Shown here piece by piece: positions 23,365 through 33,881 of a stretch of DNA of 64,000 bases (position 1 is the first letter of the stretch; each line of letters starts with the position of its first letter). Both the position numbers and the translations under genes were made by a program. The notes under the pieces were generated by a model. The model saw nothing but the letters and a program-made list of their open reading frames with translations, had not been told where the DNA came from and did not search any database. The stretch lies in contig CM059189.1 of NCBI GenBank assembly GCA_030323885.1, positions 50,627,661-50,691,660 of the forward strand, given 5' to 3'. This DNA comes from Branchipolynoe longqiensis (Eukaryota > Annelida > Polychaeta > Phyllodocida > Polynoidae).

Positions 23365-23770
23365 AGATGTTGCCAGGACGTCAAACTCCAACAACCAACC
23401 ATGAGAAGCCTGCGCTCTACCGATTTAGCCACAGCGGCCAGTGGCAGTGGCAGTGGCAGTGGCAGTGGCAGTGGCTCCCCGCTGCGGTTCACTAACGGCT
23501 GTTGCCAGGACGTCAAACTCCAACAACCATGAGAAGCCTGCGCTCTACCGATTTAGCCACAGCGGCCAGTGGCAGTGGCAGTGGCAGTGGCAGTGGCAGT
23601 GGCTCCCCGCTGCGGTTCACTAATGGCTGTTGCCAGGACGTCAAACTCCAACAACCATGAGAAGCCTGCGCTCTACCGATTTAGCCACAGCGGCCAGTGG
23701 TAGTGGCAGTGGCAGTGGCAGTGGCAGTGGCAGTGGCTCCCCGCTGCGGTTCACTAACGGCTGCCCCGCG
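23365..23770. repeat. Tandem ~125 bp unit x3 with (GGCAGT)n
   Basis: Three units each contain a SINE-A 3' end (ttgccaggacgtcaaactcc), a SINE head remnant (agaagcctgcgctctaccg, tttagccacagcggcc), a hexanucleotide ggcagt run of about 5-7 repeats, and ctccccgctgcggttcact. Open frames reading GSGSGS or PLPLPL come only from the hexanucleotide. Confidence 0.8.
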
Positions 23771-23961
23771 CCTGCGCAGTGAGGGCTGCGTGTGAGTGGC
23801 TGCGTCAGTCCGATATTCATGGTGTGACCTTTTGTTTCAAATGTCACCCGGCGTCCAACGCCAGCTGTAACATGCTACATCCGGTATTGCGGCATCCACC
23901 CGGCGTGTGTCCGCAGGCCGCCGCTGTGCTGTCATCACGTGGTAGGGTCATGTGGTCCGAC

Positions 23962-24137
23962 ATGACGGGATGGCCGACTGGGTAGAGCACTTGTCGAGGG
24001 ATTGGTCCTCGGCCGAGTCAATTACAGTGTAAAGTCCACGGCTGGAATCTGTTGGTTGTGTAAGCAGGCTATTGTGAAACCAATACAGGCAAAAAGAGAA
24101 AGGAAGAGTATAAAGAGTGAAAGTAGAGAGAGAGCCA
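23962..24137 (+). mobile_element. SINE-C (tRNA-headed), copy 1
   Basis: Head gggatggccgactgggtag as A-box region and ggtcctcggccgagtca; body ggctggaatctgttggttg; ends in purine-rich gagagagagcc. The same head and body recur at 24579, where they are joined to SINE-B. Confidence 0.65.
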
Positions 24138-24402
24138 AGCCCTCAGGTTTATTATTTACATGGTACATGGATCCAGATCCAGTATGGCATATCACCTGAC
24201 CACCTTCTCCCAATGAGAATCAAGCATCTACAGCTCTACCTTTAGTACCAATGAACATCAAGCATTCCGGTGTCCCCATGATCTGCCCACCACCACCATG
24301 CGGTGTGGCCCTTGGTCACCACCTGCCCTGAGCTGCATGTTTGGTGATCCATGACTTACTGAGGCGGTGGGGGGGGGGGGTAGAGCTCAAAGTGCCCCTT
24401 AA

Positions 24403-25403
24403 GGCCCTGTCACATTACGACGTTTCGTCCGGTGTGCCACCAACGCGCAAAATATTATCAATGCGTCGAGAAATGTCCAACTTTTCGGCGTTTCGTGGGG
24501 GTGGGGGGGTAGTTTGACGGGCCATAGCGTGTTATTAGCGCGCCGTGGACGGGTCTCGACGTGGCGGCTGGAAAAAACGTCCGACTGGGTAGAGCACTTG
24601 TCGAGGGATTGGTCCTCGGCCGAGTCAATTACAGTGTAAAGTCCACGGCTGGAATCTGTTGGTTGTGTAGGGAGGCTATTGTGAAATCAATACAGGCAAA
24701 AAGAGAAAGGAAGAGTATAAAGAGTGAAAGTAGAGAGAGAGGTGTTCTCTGTGGCAGAGTGGTTAGAGTGTCTGACTTTTTTCTAGGTCGGCCTCCTAAT
24801 CTGAAGGTCAGTGCCCCCCACCTCTGCCACTTTGGATTTCCACCGCTGTGTATAACTTACAGCGTCATCAAAGGCCGGTTGCTCTCATACCATGTCTATG
24901 TGGTGTGGGAGGTTAAAAATCCCATGGGTCGGTAAAAGTGTAGGCTCGGGCTTCCTATCGACAAACTGTCTAATGGTGAAAACAAGTCTATTCAGACTTA
25001 TCCATGATATGCAGTATAAATCTTCAATCAATCAATAGGTCGACCACTACACGTCCGTGAAACGTTACCGACGCGTTGGCGAAAAATCTCCAGCGTTGAT
25101 CAACGTGGTTCGAGCGGGCCGGCAATGCGCTGGTAACGTGTGTCGACGTCCTCCAAACGCGTCCGTAATGCGCGATCAAACACATTCGCGCGCGTCGGCA
25201 CGCATTGAAAGTTTTGTGCAAGCACAAAACCTTGACGCGCGCCAACGTGTGGGTCCAAACGTTGCTGGCACTCAACGTGTACCGACACGCCGCTAACGCG
25301 TTCGTAACACCCCATTGACGCGTCCCGACATTTCGCCCAAAAAGGCAACATGTCAGCATGCGTCAAAACGCGTTTGTGAGAAACGTCGTAATGTGACAGG
25401 GCC
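24403..25403. mobile_element. TIR element GGCCCTGTCACATTACGACG with TTAA flanks
   Basis: Left GGCCCTGTCACATTACGACG pairs perfectly with right CGTCGTAATGTGACAGGGCC. TTAA lies on both sides, so a 4 bp TTAA duplication (piggyBac or Kolobok type) is possible alongside a TAA/TTA reading. The interior iterates aacgcgt, acgcgtcc, aacgtg and cgttgg words. A composite SINE occupies 24579-25036. Confidence 0.75.
24579..25036 (+). mobile_element. Composite SINE (C head joined to B)
   Basis: A SINE-C unit (gactgggtagagcacttg to gagagagaggt) runs directly into a SINE-B unit (gtggcagagtggttagagtg to ggctcgggcttcctatcg). A non-SINE-B tail ending in (aatc)n follows (cttcaatcaatcaatag). Two tRNA-like heads lie in one insertion, flanked by gtc on both sides. 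Confidence 0.65.
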
Positions 25404-25561
25404 TTAACACACTATCTGACTAACACACAATGACTAATTCCCCATGAATCAAGCACCACCAGCAACTATATAACATCTGTGCACCTGGTCTAATATACCT
25501 TTTTCACACACAGAACATTTGCATTCCCCCATCAGTGCATCTTTATCGGAATATTTTACAA

Positions 25562-25856
25562 CAGGGTCCGTACGGGGCCTGGAAAGTCTTGAAAAGCCTT
25601 GAACTTCATTTGCCCATTTCAATGCCTTGAAAAGTCTTGAATTTAACATATTATGGGTGATTAGTCTTAAAAATCGTTGAATTCCATTAAACTGTCCCCA
25701 CTGATCTGAATAAATTTGAAATCCCCATTCGCCATTGTCCCCCCCCCCCCAACCCACCATGAAATCCAAATGAAAATTGTCTTGAATTCCTATCCAAAAC
25801 AGCCTTGAAAAACCTTGAAATAACCTTGAATTCCACATCCATGTGTACGGACGCTG
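25562..25856. mobile_element. hAT-like TIR element D, copy 2
   Basis: Starts CAGGGTCCGTACGGGGCC and ends GTGTACGGACGCTG. The interior repeats cttgaaaagcc, gtcttgaattcc and ccttgaattcc words. Includes a C homopolymer. No transposase. Confidence 0.6.
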
Positions 25857-26550
25857 CAATTAAACAAAACTAACAACCTTGTCGTTTCCCTGTCAGCTAT
25901 GCCTGGCGATCGGCCTTACTCGGGATAGCACAACAACTGGTTGGCTCGTGTTATGATATATTCCGACTGGGTGGGATATCGGGTCATGGTGCACTTATTA
26001 AACGTTTGTCGCCGCATAGAATGGCATATTGAGGCAATTTAATGGAGGATGGTATCCCGTTATAAAGTCATCAATGCACATTGTCACAAGTCGGTCCCTA
26101 GACGAAAATAAAATTGAATACTAATACTCCCTTTCCACCCGTAGTAATAGTATATATGCATATATTCTTATATGTACCGTGATGGTTTATAGTTATTAAT
26201 GCCAAAGTGGAACAAAGTGGCTTAAATGATATTTGGTGAATTGGTTTCAGAGAACGGCATGTCGGGCCTGATCACTGTCATGACCTCTGCATGACCTCTA
26301 CATGACGGGGTGCATAATGCATTAGGAAGTCGCGTGCTTGGAGACGGAACCTGCCTACGCCTATTATCAGATGTGACACTCTAGTACTTACATATATCAT
26401 CATGTTTAAATTGACGCCAATTGATTCTGAATGGCACTGCATGAACAGGCAATATTGGTCGGTAATATCCAGTTAGAAGTGCCATGATCAGTTTGTGGTT
26501 CGAGACGGGATTTCCATTGTTGAAGACTTCCGTACTATATATAGTTTTAA
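25857..26550. other. Intergenic, SINE-A remnant only
   Basis: A decayed SINE-A-like stretch (about 25930-26100: caacaactggttggctcg, gggatatcgggtcatgg, cacaagtcgg) is present. Nothing else is recognised. Confidence 0.4.
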
Positions 26551-26620
26551 TTCTCCTCCTCCTCCTCCTCCTCCTCCTCCTCCTCCTCCTCCTCCTCCTC
26601 CTCCTCCTCCTCCTCCTCCT
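26551..26620 (+). repeat. (CTC)n microsatellite, left flank
   Basis: About 70 bp of pure ctc/cct repeats directly abut the left end of the next TIR element. Confidence 0.9.
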
Positions 26621-26628
26621 ACTCTTAC

Positions 26629-27045
26629 CAAAGACCCTATAATACTAAGACGGCTCACTCAGCCTGTACTGTGTAATCAAAATGATCAAACCCACCACTT
26701 GGTGCGCTGGCTGTTCTCTTGGTTAAACAGTTGCTATATTATATGTATAGATGTATATATGAATGTGAAAGATGTGTGATAATGGTGATGATGATGAAAC
26801 ATTTGCTATATTATATGTATAGATGTATATATGAATGTGAAAGATGTGTGATAATGATGATGATGCTGATGATGATGTGTATTTGTTCATAGCAACTTCA
26901 TATTGATGTGTATTCATACTTACCTATCTCATGTATAATATAATTGTATGTGTTTACATGTGAAACACCAACCAGCAGCCAGGATGATCAAACCCACCAC
27001 AAGGTGGCACTGGGAGTGAGCCGTCTTAGTATTATAAGGTCTTTG
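26629..27045. mobile_element. Microsatellite-embedded TIR element, copy 1
   Basis: Perfectly inverted termini begin CAAAGACC and end with its complement; the inverted homology runs about 32 bp with few mismatches (aatactaagacggctcactc inside the left end). A 68 bp internal segment (tgctatattatatgtatag...) is duplicated with GAT-rich spacers. CT-rich microsatellite lies on both sides. The related copy is at 35897-36265. Non-coding; class unknown. Confidence 0.75.
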
Positions 27046-27120
27046 TTCCTACTACTCCTACTACTCCTCCTACTCATACTCCTCCTACTACTCCAACTCC
27101 TACTCGTCCTCCTAATATAC
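27046..27120 (+). repeat. (CTACTC)-type microsatellite, right flank
   Basis: Imperfect ctactcctactcctc repeats abut the right end of the element. Confidence 0.85.
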
Positions 27121-27134
27121 GGCGGTACTTATCT

Positions 27135-27459
27135 TTAAAAATAAATATGGTGATATTAAATCGATCACTAGTATCTACTTTACATTAGTTCAAAGTTACT
27201 TTTATTTTAAATGGTAAACCTTTGAGATATTTTGAGTGCAAACATGGAAAATTTGTTTTGGCAAGCTTGCCAACATTCGGACACCATACACTTCTGCAGT
27301 AACACTAACAGGTTCTATTAAATTGACTCAGTATTGCCTTCTACGCAGAAACAAATGTTTAATAAGTGCATCAGTATCTATGTTAGATATGTCAAATCAA
27401 ATCTAGATAATTGGTTTGGTTTTGAAAATTTGATATTTCATCGGACTATGCAGCTTTAA
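27135..27459. mobile_element. M1 MITE, copy 5 (left end lost)
   Basis: All internal landmarks are present and the right end ATCGGACTATGCAGCTTTAA is intact. The left TIR is missing; the element starts within aaatatggtgatattaaat. Confidence 0.75.
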
Positions 27460-28136
27460 TTATGGCAACACGTTGACCTCAAAGACCAGCAGGGTCTGCT
27501 TTTTTATTGCGATTCTTCTACGTTTATTTTTATTTTTATATTCTCACTCAGTTTTGTTCGCTAATTAACGCGCAAATGTGACGTGTTTCTGTGTAAACAG
27601 ATCTAGACCAATTAACATTAGCTAAAGAGGGCGCCATATCCTCATCAGCCGCCATCTTGAATTTTCTGGTCACGGCAGCAGCTATGCTTTCCCAATTAAA
27701 TCAAATTATTCGCTATGTTTAATCTCTCACCCGTGCAAATGGATATGAAGGGTTAAGGCGCAAACACCAACAAATCCATTTTCGTTGTTTTCTGTAAAAT
27801 CAAATTTATTGTTGCGCTTTCCAGTTAAAGTCGACCAATTTCATATTGCGGTGTGCATTATATAGGGGATGTGGCAGCTTCTGTGGAAAGACGCAAAAAA
27901 TGTATTTGATTATCAGAATAATGGCAGCTTCAGCTGAAGCATGGTAGTCATGGTTTCCTTTTGTTCTGGATGGCGTTTGTTGGATTTTGCCCCTCATCCC
28001 TTCATGTATACTATTCACTTTGCTTTTTCCTATTTTAATTTCTTATGTTTGTTTAAATCGAATCGAATCTAACTATTCATACATGTACAGTATATTTTAT
28101 TCTCGTCTCTCTGGGTATGTGGGGGTGCGGTGAGTG
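27460..28136. other. Intergenic, nothing recognised
   Basis: A short GC-rich segment near 27628-27665 (gagggcgccatatcctc, gccgccatcttgaat) recalls repeat ends elsewhere but is too short to assign. Confidence 0.35.
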
Positions 28137-28139
28137 TAA

Positions 28140-28505
28140 AGGCTCTGTCACACATCACCGGATTGGGGAAACGGAAAGAAACAAGACAAAGTCTGTTGAT
28201 ATCCGGCAAAGTCTGGTTTGTGTCTGTTGATTTCCGGCCCGATCCGTTAGAAGTTTTGAACATGCACAGAACTTGGAACGGATGCCACCGGAATGACGTC
28301 TACTGTTCTTGTCCGGTTTGAGTCCGTTTAGTCCGCTTACCGTCCGTTGGCTATGCTTTCATGTCCGTTTCATGTCTGTTCGTCCAGCATACTTTGACCC
28401 AATATCACAACATTTAGACACATTTTGATACTTATCACGCCCAAACACCATCGGACTAGACAATTCTGTCCATTGCTAAATCCCGCATAGTGTGACAGGC
28501 ACCTT
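28140..28505. mobile_element. MITE with TCCGG words, copy 1
   Basis: Left AGGCTCTGTCACACATCACC and right GTGTGACAGGCACCT are inverted with mismatches; flanks are TAA and TAG. The interior iterates tccgg, gtccgtttagtccg and ttgatatccggc. The same family occurs at 34688. Confidence 0.65.
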
Positions 28506-28612
28506 AGGGGGAGAATCTTCCTGTTGGTAACACCCTTCCAGCCGGCATCCATTGAGCGCTTATGACGGCACAGACTAAAACGCTCCCTCAGGCCAGTAGT
28601 CCGATACTAATG

Positions 28613-28889
28613 ATTGGTTGTTGGAGTTTTATGTCTTGGCAACATCTGATGTCATATCAGGATGGGTAGCGACTTGTGACACTCATGGCAACTTTATAGT
28701 GCTGCCCACTGGGAAATCAGGTCACCAGTACTATGACCCAATATCCCACTCACATTATCCTGACAGGTAGCCAACCAGTCCTTGCCTTATCCTATTAATG
28801 CTGAACGCCAAGCTAGGAAACAAGTATCAATTTTGTATGTCATTGGTTTGACTCGACCGGGAGGCCTGCGCTCTACCTTCCGCTACCAC
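28613..28889 (-). mobile_element. SINE-A, minus strand
   Basis: On the minus strand it shows a type 2 head remnant, then body and tail. On the plus strand it starts with ttggttgttggagttttatg and passes gacttgtgac and ccttatcctattaatgc. Confidence 0.75.
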
Positions 28890-28979
28890 GCTCGATCCGA
28901 TACTAATGGAGTGTTCCACAAGTGGCCACCTACAGTTTATTGTGTGACTTCGGTAATCATTTGTTTATCGGGGTTGTTT

Positions 28980-29052
28980 ATCGTCCAATAGCCAATGATA
29001 AAAATCGATGACACCTCTAGAGGCATCGTTAAATAAAAACAAGCTTTACTTT
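28980..29052 (+). mobile_element. Meta-SINE-like fragment
   Basis: Matches, inverted, the distal part of the element at 39998-40290: aatagccaatgataaaaatc and cctctagaggcatcgttaaa. Confidence 0.55.
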
Positions 29053-29080
29053 GTTTATCGGGGGATGGAGGTCATCATTC

Positions 29081-29199
29081 TAACATCTAATGTCATAATC
29101 AGGGCGGGTACCCACTTGTGAAAGTGTGGACTAATGGCGCCTTTATAGTGTTTCCCACTGAGATACCGCGTCACCGTGACTTGATATCCACTCACATTA
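29081..29199 (-). mobile_element. SINE-A fragment, minus strand
   Basis: Body only: taacatctaatgtcataatc, gggcgggtacccacttgtg and the cactgagataccgcgtcac region. Confidence 0.55.
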
Positions 29200-29478
29200 T
29201 ATCGACAATTTTTTTAAATTAAAATTTTTAATTTTGTATTGAGGGCAAAAGAAAGCTAATACATGGAATTGTAGAGCATCAAGGTCACTTATGCAACCTG
29301 AGTCGTGATGCCCTACAATCCAGCCCAGATGGTGCTTAGAACTATTTACAAGTGCTTTGTGAATTTTATGGAAGATGAGATGGGTGATGTGAGGCAAGAG
29401 AGAAAACAAACAAAATAACAAAATACACAAAAACACCTGAACCGCAACAGATGTACAAATAGCAATTTGATGTTCTAA

Positions 29479-29773
29479 TGCCCGGTACACACCTCCCGTA
29501 TAAAACCTAATGCTGCCCGTTTCACGACTAAATTTGAGTTTTAGTCGGTTTCAGTCTTTAGGTGTGTGACTCCCTATCACACTAGAGCCTTCCGATTCGC
29601 GACTTAAAACTCAGTTTTAGGTTTTATACGGGAGGTGTGTATCGGGTTTTATAAGATTAGAAAAATGAATCGGGCAGTTTTAGTGAGGAAACGGGACGGG
29701 TCGGGTTGTGACGGGTCCCGTCAGGCAGTCAGTTTTAGCGCGTGAAACGTATACGGGAGGTGTGTACCAGGCT
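29479..29773. mobile_element. MITE with TIR (T/A)GCC(C/T)GGTACACACC, TAA duplication
   Basis: Left TGCCCGGTACACACCTCCCG pairs with right CGGGAGGTGTGTACCAGGCT. TAA is repeated on both sides. The interior repeats ggttttatacgggaggtg, gggtcgggttgtgacggg and cagtttta words. 295 bp, non-coding. Confidence 0.75.
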
Positions 29774-29870
29774 TAAGAAATAGTACATAACAGTCCAGAT
29801 TAACAACTTCAATAAATGAAACAGTACATACTTAGTATTTACTAATACTGGGCCCCATACAAGGAATGTA

Positions 29871-30260
29871 TTAGTTGTTAGGCACATTTATAAACAAATG
29901 CTTGGAGTAATTCTTGAATGCATCATAGGTGGGTACGGTCTGAACTACAAGGGACATGTCATTCCAGATTTTGGACCCCTTAAAAAGTATGCTCTTTTTA
30001 ACTTTTTTATTGTTTGGGTGAATGACTTTAAGTATGAGCTTGTCATGTTGTCTTGTTATACCAGGATTTATATCATGATGTTTCTTATCTTGAACTCTCT
30101 TAAACATAAAATTGGCTAGATGCTGGCTTCTTCTAGTTTCTAGTGGGAATAAGTTAATTTTACAATGTTTTTTGTCTATATTTAGGCCAATACTTGAGGG
30201 GCCAAGAACTATGGAAATTGCTCTATTTTGCAAACGTTGTAATTTATTTCGATATTGAGC
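29871..30260 (-). pseudogene. CR1-like LINE reverse transcriptase C-terminus (5'-truncated)
   Basis: The minus strand encodes the C-terminal domain found after the palm of CR1/Jockey-group reverse transcriptases: KLQRLQNRAISIVLG, a central INLFPLETRRSQHL, then LFKGSKIWNDMS and AFKNYSKHLF before the stop. About 125 codons are intact. The catalytic YADD region and endonuclease are absent, so it is a 5'-truncated copy. Upstream sequence becomes a tRNA-like SINE head. Confidence 0.7.
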
Positions 30261-30356
30261 CATTGTACACAGTATTCTAATAATGGTAGCAACAAACAAG
30301 GTAGCAACATGTATCAGCACTGTAACTGTAAGTGTTCGCTTTAGTTCGGTCCATTG

Positions 30357-30410
30357 ACCTCCCGCAGGGAAAGCGAGCGCTCTACCCACTCAGCCACTCC
30401 GTCCTGGCTC
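30357..30410 (-). mobile_element. tRNA-like SINE head, isolated
   Basis: On the minus strand: gacggagtggctgagtgggt, agagcgctcgctttccc. It is an A-box-containing head with no recognisable body. Confidence 0.45.
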
Positions 30411-30544
30411 GTTCGAGAACCATGAACAAAGTTAGGGTAGCTTATAGTTTGCTGAATAGATCAGTGATTCGGTTATATAAATGATAATATATTCATATAT
30501 GCTTTGTTTACTCAGAAAGTAGAGCATGTCCAATAGGTTTTACT

Positions 30545-30592
30545 GTGGGAGTCTCTCCCCCCCACCCCCACCCCCCACCCACCCAACCCACA
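30545..30592. repeat. C-rich low-complexity tract
   Basis: Imperfect runs of C with single A interruptions. Confidence 0.8.
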
Positions 30593-30603
30593 GTTGGCCG
30601 GTA

Positions 30604-30720
30604 AGTTCAAATCTAGATAAGTGTTTCGCTTTTGACGATTTGATATTTTTATCGGACTCTGGCAACTTTAAAGTGGCACTAGCATGTCATAGCATTAGTT
30701 GTCTTCCCCCACCACCTTCT
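30604..30720. repeat. M1 right-end fragment plus flank shared with 33.8 kb
   Basis: gttcaaatctagataagtg to atcggactctggcaacttta is a derived M1 right end. The adjoining agtggcactagcatg and cccaccacctt also follow the M1 copy ending at 33881, so the flanks are shared too. Confidence 0.6.
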
Positions 30721-30937
30721 GATTTTGATCTGGTTAGCATTCCGCGCGCCAGCCTTGCCCCTTTCACAGTTCCAGAGCGTCCCGCCCGAGGCGCCAGATA
30801 CTCCCAGCCCCCCATGCACCACGTGACTTCAAGTCAGGCGAGATCGTCACAGACATGAGAAAGGAAGAGATCCATAGATCTGCATTAATGCGTTGTCAGT
30901 GGGAAACAGCATGAATTCATGCAGTCATTCTGGCTAT

Positions 30938-31600
30938 TTTAAAGTTGCATGTTTTTGTTGTTGTTTTTTTTTGGTCCATTAGTTGTTTAAGCAGGGGAAA
31001 TTTCAGTCATAGACGACTGGTCTTCCTCATTCCACTGCTGGTCGATAGAAAGCCCGAGCCTACACTTTTACCGACCCAAGGGATTTTTAACCTCCCACAC
31101 CACATAGACATGGTATGAGAGCAACCGGCCTTTGATGACGCTGTAAGTTACACACAGCGGTGGAAATCCAAATTGGCAGAGCTGGGGGGCATGGGGAATC
31201 GAACCGCTGACCCTCAGATTAGGAGTCTGACCTAGAAAAAAGTCAGACACTCTAACCACCCCGCCACAGAGAGTTTCTGTAATTTTTCTGAGATAAATAT
31301 AATAGGTCGATCACTAGGATCTACTTTGCATTATTTTAACATTACTTTCCTTTTAAATGGTAAACTTTTGAGATATTTGAAGTGCAAACATGGACAATTA
31401 GTTTTGGCAAGCACACCAAAAATCTGACACCATAGGCTTGTGCAGTAACAGGTTCTATTGAATTGACTCAGTATTCCCTTCTATGCCGAAACAAATGTTG
31501 AATAAGTGCATCCGTACCGACGTTTGATCTTTAGAATCAAATCTAGATAATTGTTGTTGGTTTTGAAAATTTGATATTTCATAGGACTATGCAGCTTTAA
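30938..31600. mobile_element. M1 MITE, copy 6, interrupted by SINE-B
   Basis: The left end is ttttaaagttgcat; the element resumes at 31271 with gagtttctgtaatttttctg and runs to the right end, aggactatgcagctttaa. The interruption is the SINE-B at 30972-31270. Confidence 0.75.
30972..31270 (-). mobile_element. SINE-B, full-length, minus strand
   Basis: Nearly identical to 12853-13155. The minus-strand head (tctgtggcggggtggttaga) has an intact B box (ggttcgattcccc) near 31198. A T-rich stretch (ttgttgttttttttt) precedes it on the plus strand, which is the A-rich tail in its own orientation. Confidence 0.85.
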
Positions 31601-31693
31601 GGTGCATTGAATTTATTTATTTAATATTTTTTAAGTCAAAGATGGAGTGATGCGAATCTATTTTGAAAGGTGAACACCTCAGTAATATATGTA

Positions 31694-31886
31694 CAGTAAA
31701 ACCTCTCTAACCGACCCCCTCCACAGATCGACCACTCCCCTATATCGATCGCTTTATTTGGGTCCCAAACGATCACCCATACCATTGTAATGATTATTTT
31801 AAAAAACACTTCGTAAACCGATCACCTTCCGAAATGGACCATTTAAAGTCGGTCCCATTGTCGGTCGATTTAGAGAGGTTTTACTG
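31694..31886. mobile_element. Tigger/pogo-like MITE, copy 2
   Basis: CAGTAAAACCTCTCTAA and TTAGAGAGGTTTTACTG-type ends with TA at both sides. The interior carries gaccactcccctatatcg and gatcaccc words. 193 bp. Confidence 0.8.
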
Positions 31887-32056
31887 TATTTGTAATCATA
31901 AAAGGGGGCAATGCATAGTGGTATAGAGCGTTTACATATATATGTTCTAGCGGGGTTGCCGGTCAGCCTACATACATGCAGTTGTTTTCATAATGATGCA
32001 TTATTGCATGTGCCTCTCAAGGCTGAATGCTGATGCTGTTTTATATATGTTTTTCG

Positions 32057-32590
32057 TTGTTGTTTTACGTCCTAGCAACATCTAAGGTCATATCAGGACG
32101 GGTACTAACTTGTGACAGTGCGCACTCATGGCGACTTTATAGTGCTGCCTCACTGGGAGAATAGGCCACCAGCACCATGACCTACTCAGTCACATTATCC
32201 TGACACTGAGCTAACCAGTCCTTGCCCTATCCTATTAAAGCCCCAGTCACACTTACCCGGATCAGGGGCTGGATGAGCCCTGGACCGTGATCCGGCATGG
32301 TCCGTGGCGATCCGGCGTGATCCATGGCTGGTCCTTGGTGATCCGGCCTCATCCGGGGTGGTCTGGGACACTTTGCGGTCCGGGTAGATGTAGCCGCGAG
32401 GCCAAAAACGACCAAAATAGCGATTTTATCCGGGACAGTCCGGGTGACTGATCCGGGGGGTGGTCCGGTAAAAATCCGGGGCTCGTCCGGGTACGTGTGA
32501 CTGGGGCTTAATATTGAGTGCCAAGCTAGGAAGCGACAAGTATCAATTTTATATGTCATCGGTTTGACTCGACCGGAAACCGAACTGTTG
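32057..32590 (-). mobile_element. SINE-A, minus strand, split by MITE
   Basis: The body on the plus strand runs tcatatcaggacgggtac, ctgagctaaccagtccttg, cctattaa, then the MITE at 32239, then atattgagtgccaagctagg and tttgactcgaccgg. Confidence 0.75.
32239..32508. mobile_element. MITE with TIR AGCCCCAGTCACAC, TAA duplication (ATCCGG words)
   Basis: Left AGCCCCAGTCACACTTACCC and right GGGTACGTGTGACTGGGGCT are inverted copies with TAA on both sides. The interior iterates gatccgg, gtccggg, tggtccgg and tcatccgg on both strands. It is inserted in a SINE-A at its cctattaa motif. Confidence 0.8.
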
Positions 32591-32667
32591 TATATCAAAC
32601 CAGCTAGACACGCACCAATGAAATATGTCAGTGTGTGTGGTTGAAATGCTTCGGTGAACTGGAAATA

Positions 32668-32945
32668 TTAAAGTTGCATAATCCGGTGGTTTTGAGGTTC
32701 TGTCATTTTCTGAGATAAATATATTACGTTGATCGTTATAATCTACCTTTCTTTAGTTTGACATAACTTTGCTTTAAAATGGCTAACTTAGGAGACATTT
32801 TAAGTGTAAACATGCCAAAGTAATTTTGGTGTGCTTGCCAAAAGTCTGACTCCATAATATTTAGCAGTAACATGTCTAATTACATTATTCTCTTCTATGT
32901 AGCAACAAATACTTAATATCCAAGTTGGTATATCATAATCTAAGT
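32668..32945. mobile_element. M1 MITE, copy 7 (right end lost)
   Basis: Left end TTAAAGTTGCATAATCCGGTG. The copy is cut after ctaagttcaaa, where it meets caaccaagcaggc and SINE-B. It is the duplicate of the next M1. Confidence 0.75.
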
Positions 32946-32962
32946 TCAAACCAACCAAGCAG

Positions 32963-33107
32963 GCATTCTCTGTGGCGGAGTGGTTAGAGTGTCTGACTTT
33001 TTTCTAGGTCAGACTCCTAATCTGAGGGTCGGCGGTTCGATTCCCCGTGCCCTCAGCTCTGCCAATTTGGATTTCTACCGCTGTGTATAACTTACAGCAT
33101 CATCAAA
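32963..33107 (+). mobile_element. SINE-B head, 3' cut by MITE
   Basis: Intact tRNA-like head with tggcggagtggttagagtg and ggttcgattcccc. It continues to cagcatcatcaaaggc, where the sequence passes into the MITE end. Confidence 0.75.
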
Positions 33108-33380
33108 GGCCCAGTCACACCTACCCGGATCAGGGGCTGGACGAGCCCTGGACCATGGTCCGTGGCGATCGGGCATGATCCGTGGCTGGTCCTTGGTGAT
33201 CCATGGCTGGTCCGGCCTCATCCGGGGTGGTCTGGGACACTTTGCGATCCGGGTAGATGTAGCCGCGAGGCCAAAAAACGACCAAAATAGCGATTTTATC
33301 CGGGACATTCTGGGCGACTGGTCCGGGGGTGGTCCGGTAAAAATCAGGGGGCTCGTCCGGGTAGGTGTGACTGGGGTTTA
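33108..33380. mobile_element. ATCCGG-word MITE, duplicate copy
   Basis: Left cccagtcacacctacccgg and right ccgggtaggtgtgactgggg; the interior closely matches the 32239 element. The left flank differs (SINE-B rather than SINE-A), showing a junction created by the 870 bp duplication or a second event. Confidence 0.7.
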
Positions 33381-33537
33381 ATATTGAGTGCCAAGCTAGG
33401 AAGCGACAAGTATCAATTTTATAAGTCATCGGTTTGACTCGACCGGGAACCGAACTGTTGTATATCAAACCAGCTAGACACGCACCAATGAAATATGTCA
33501 GTGTGTGTGGTTGAAATGCTTCGGTGAACTGGAAATA

Positions 33538-33881
33538 TTAAAGTTGCATAATCCGGTGGTTTTGAGGTTCTGTCATTTTCTGAGATAAATATATTACGTT
33601 GATCGTTATAATCTACCTTTCTTTAGTTTGACATAACTTTGCTTTAAAATGGCTAACTTAGGAGACATTTTAAGTGTAAACATGCCAAAGTAATTTTGGT
33701 GTGCTTGCCAAAAGTCTGACTCCATAATATTTAGCAGTAACATGTCTAATTACATTATTCTCTTCTATGTAGCAACAAATACTTAATATCCAAGTTGGCT
33801 ATATCATAATCTAAGTTCAAATCTAGATACGTGTTTCGCTTTTAACGATTTGATGTTTTTATCGGACTCTGGCAATTTTAA
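33538..33881. mobile_element. M1 MITE, copy 8
   Basis: Left end as in copy 7; right end atcggactctggcaattttaa. A complete 344 bp copy. Confidence 0.8.

Larger units (their letters stand above)
32511..33815 (+). repeat. 870 bp direct duplication
   Basis: 32511-32945 and 33381-33815 are almost identical: SINE-A part, cagctagacacgcaccaatg, gaaatgcttcggtgaactgg, then M1. The offset is 870 bp. Differences are single bases, so the duplication is young. The MITEs at 32239 and about 33108 belong to the same repeat unit. Confidence 0.85.

Noticed and set aside
26495..26779. Proline-rich protein over the CTC repeat
   Set aside because: The frame exists only because a triplet microsatellite has no stops; it runs into a non-coding TIR element.
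32963..33040. Genuine tRNA gene
   Set aside because: The tRNA-like A and B boxes belong to a SINE present in several copies with a shared body; no folded acceptor stem with proper 3' end is seen.
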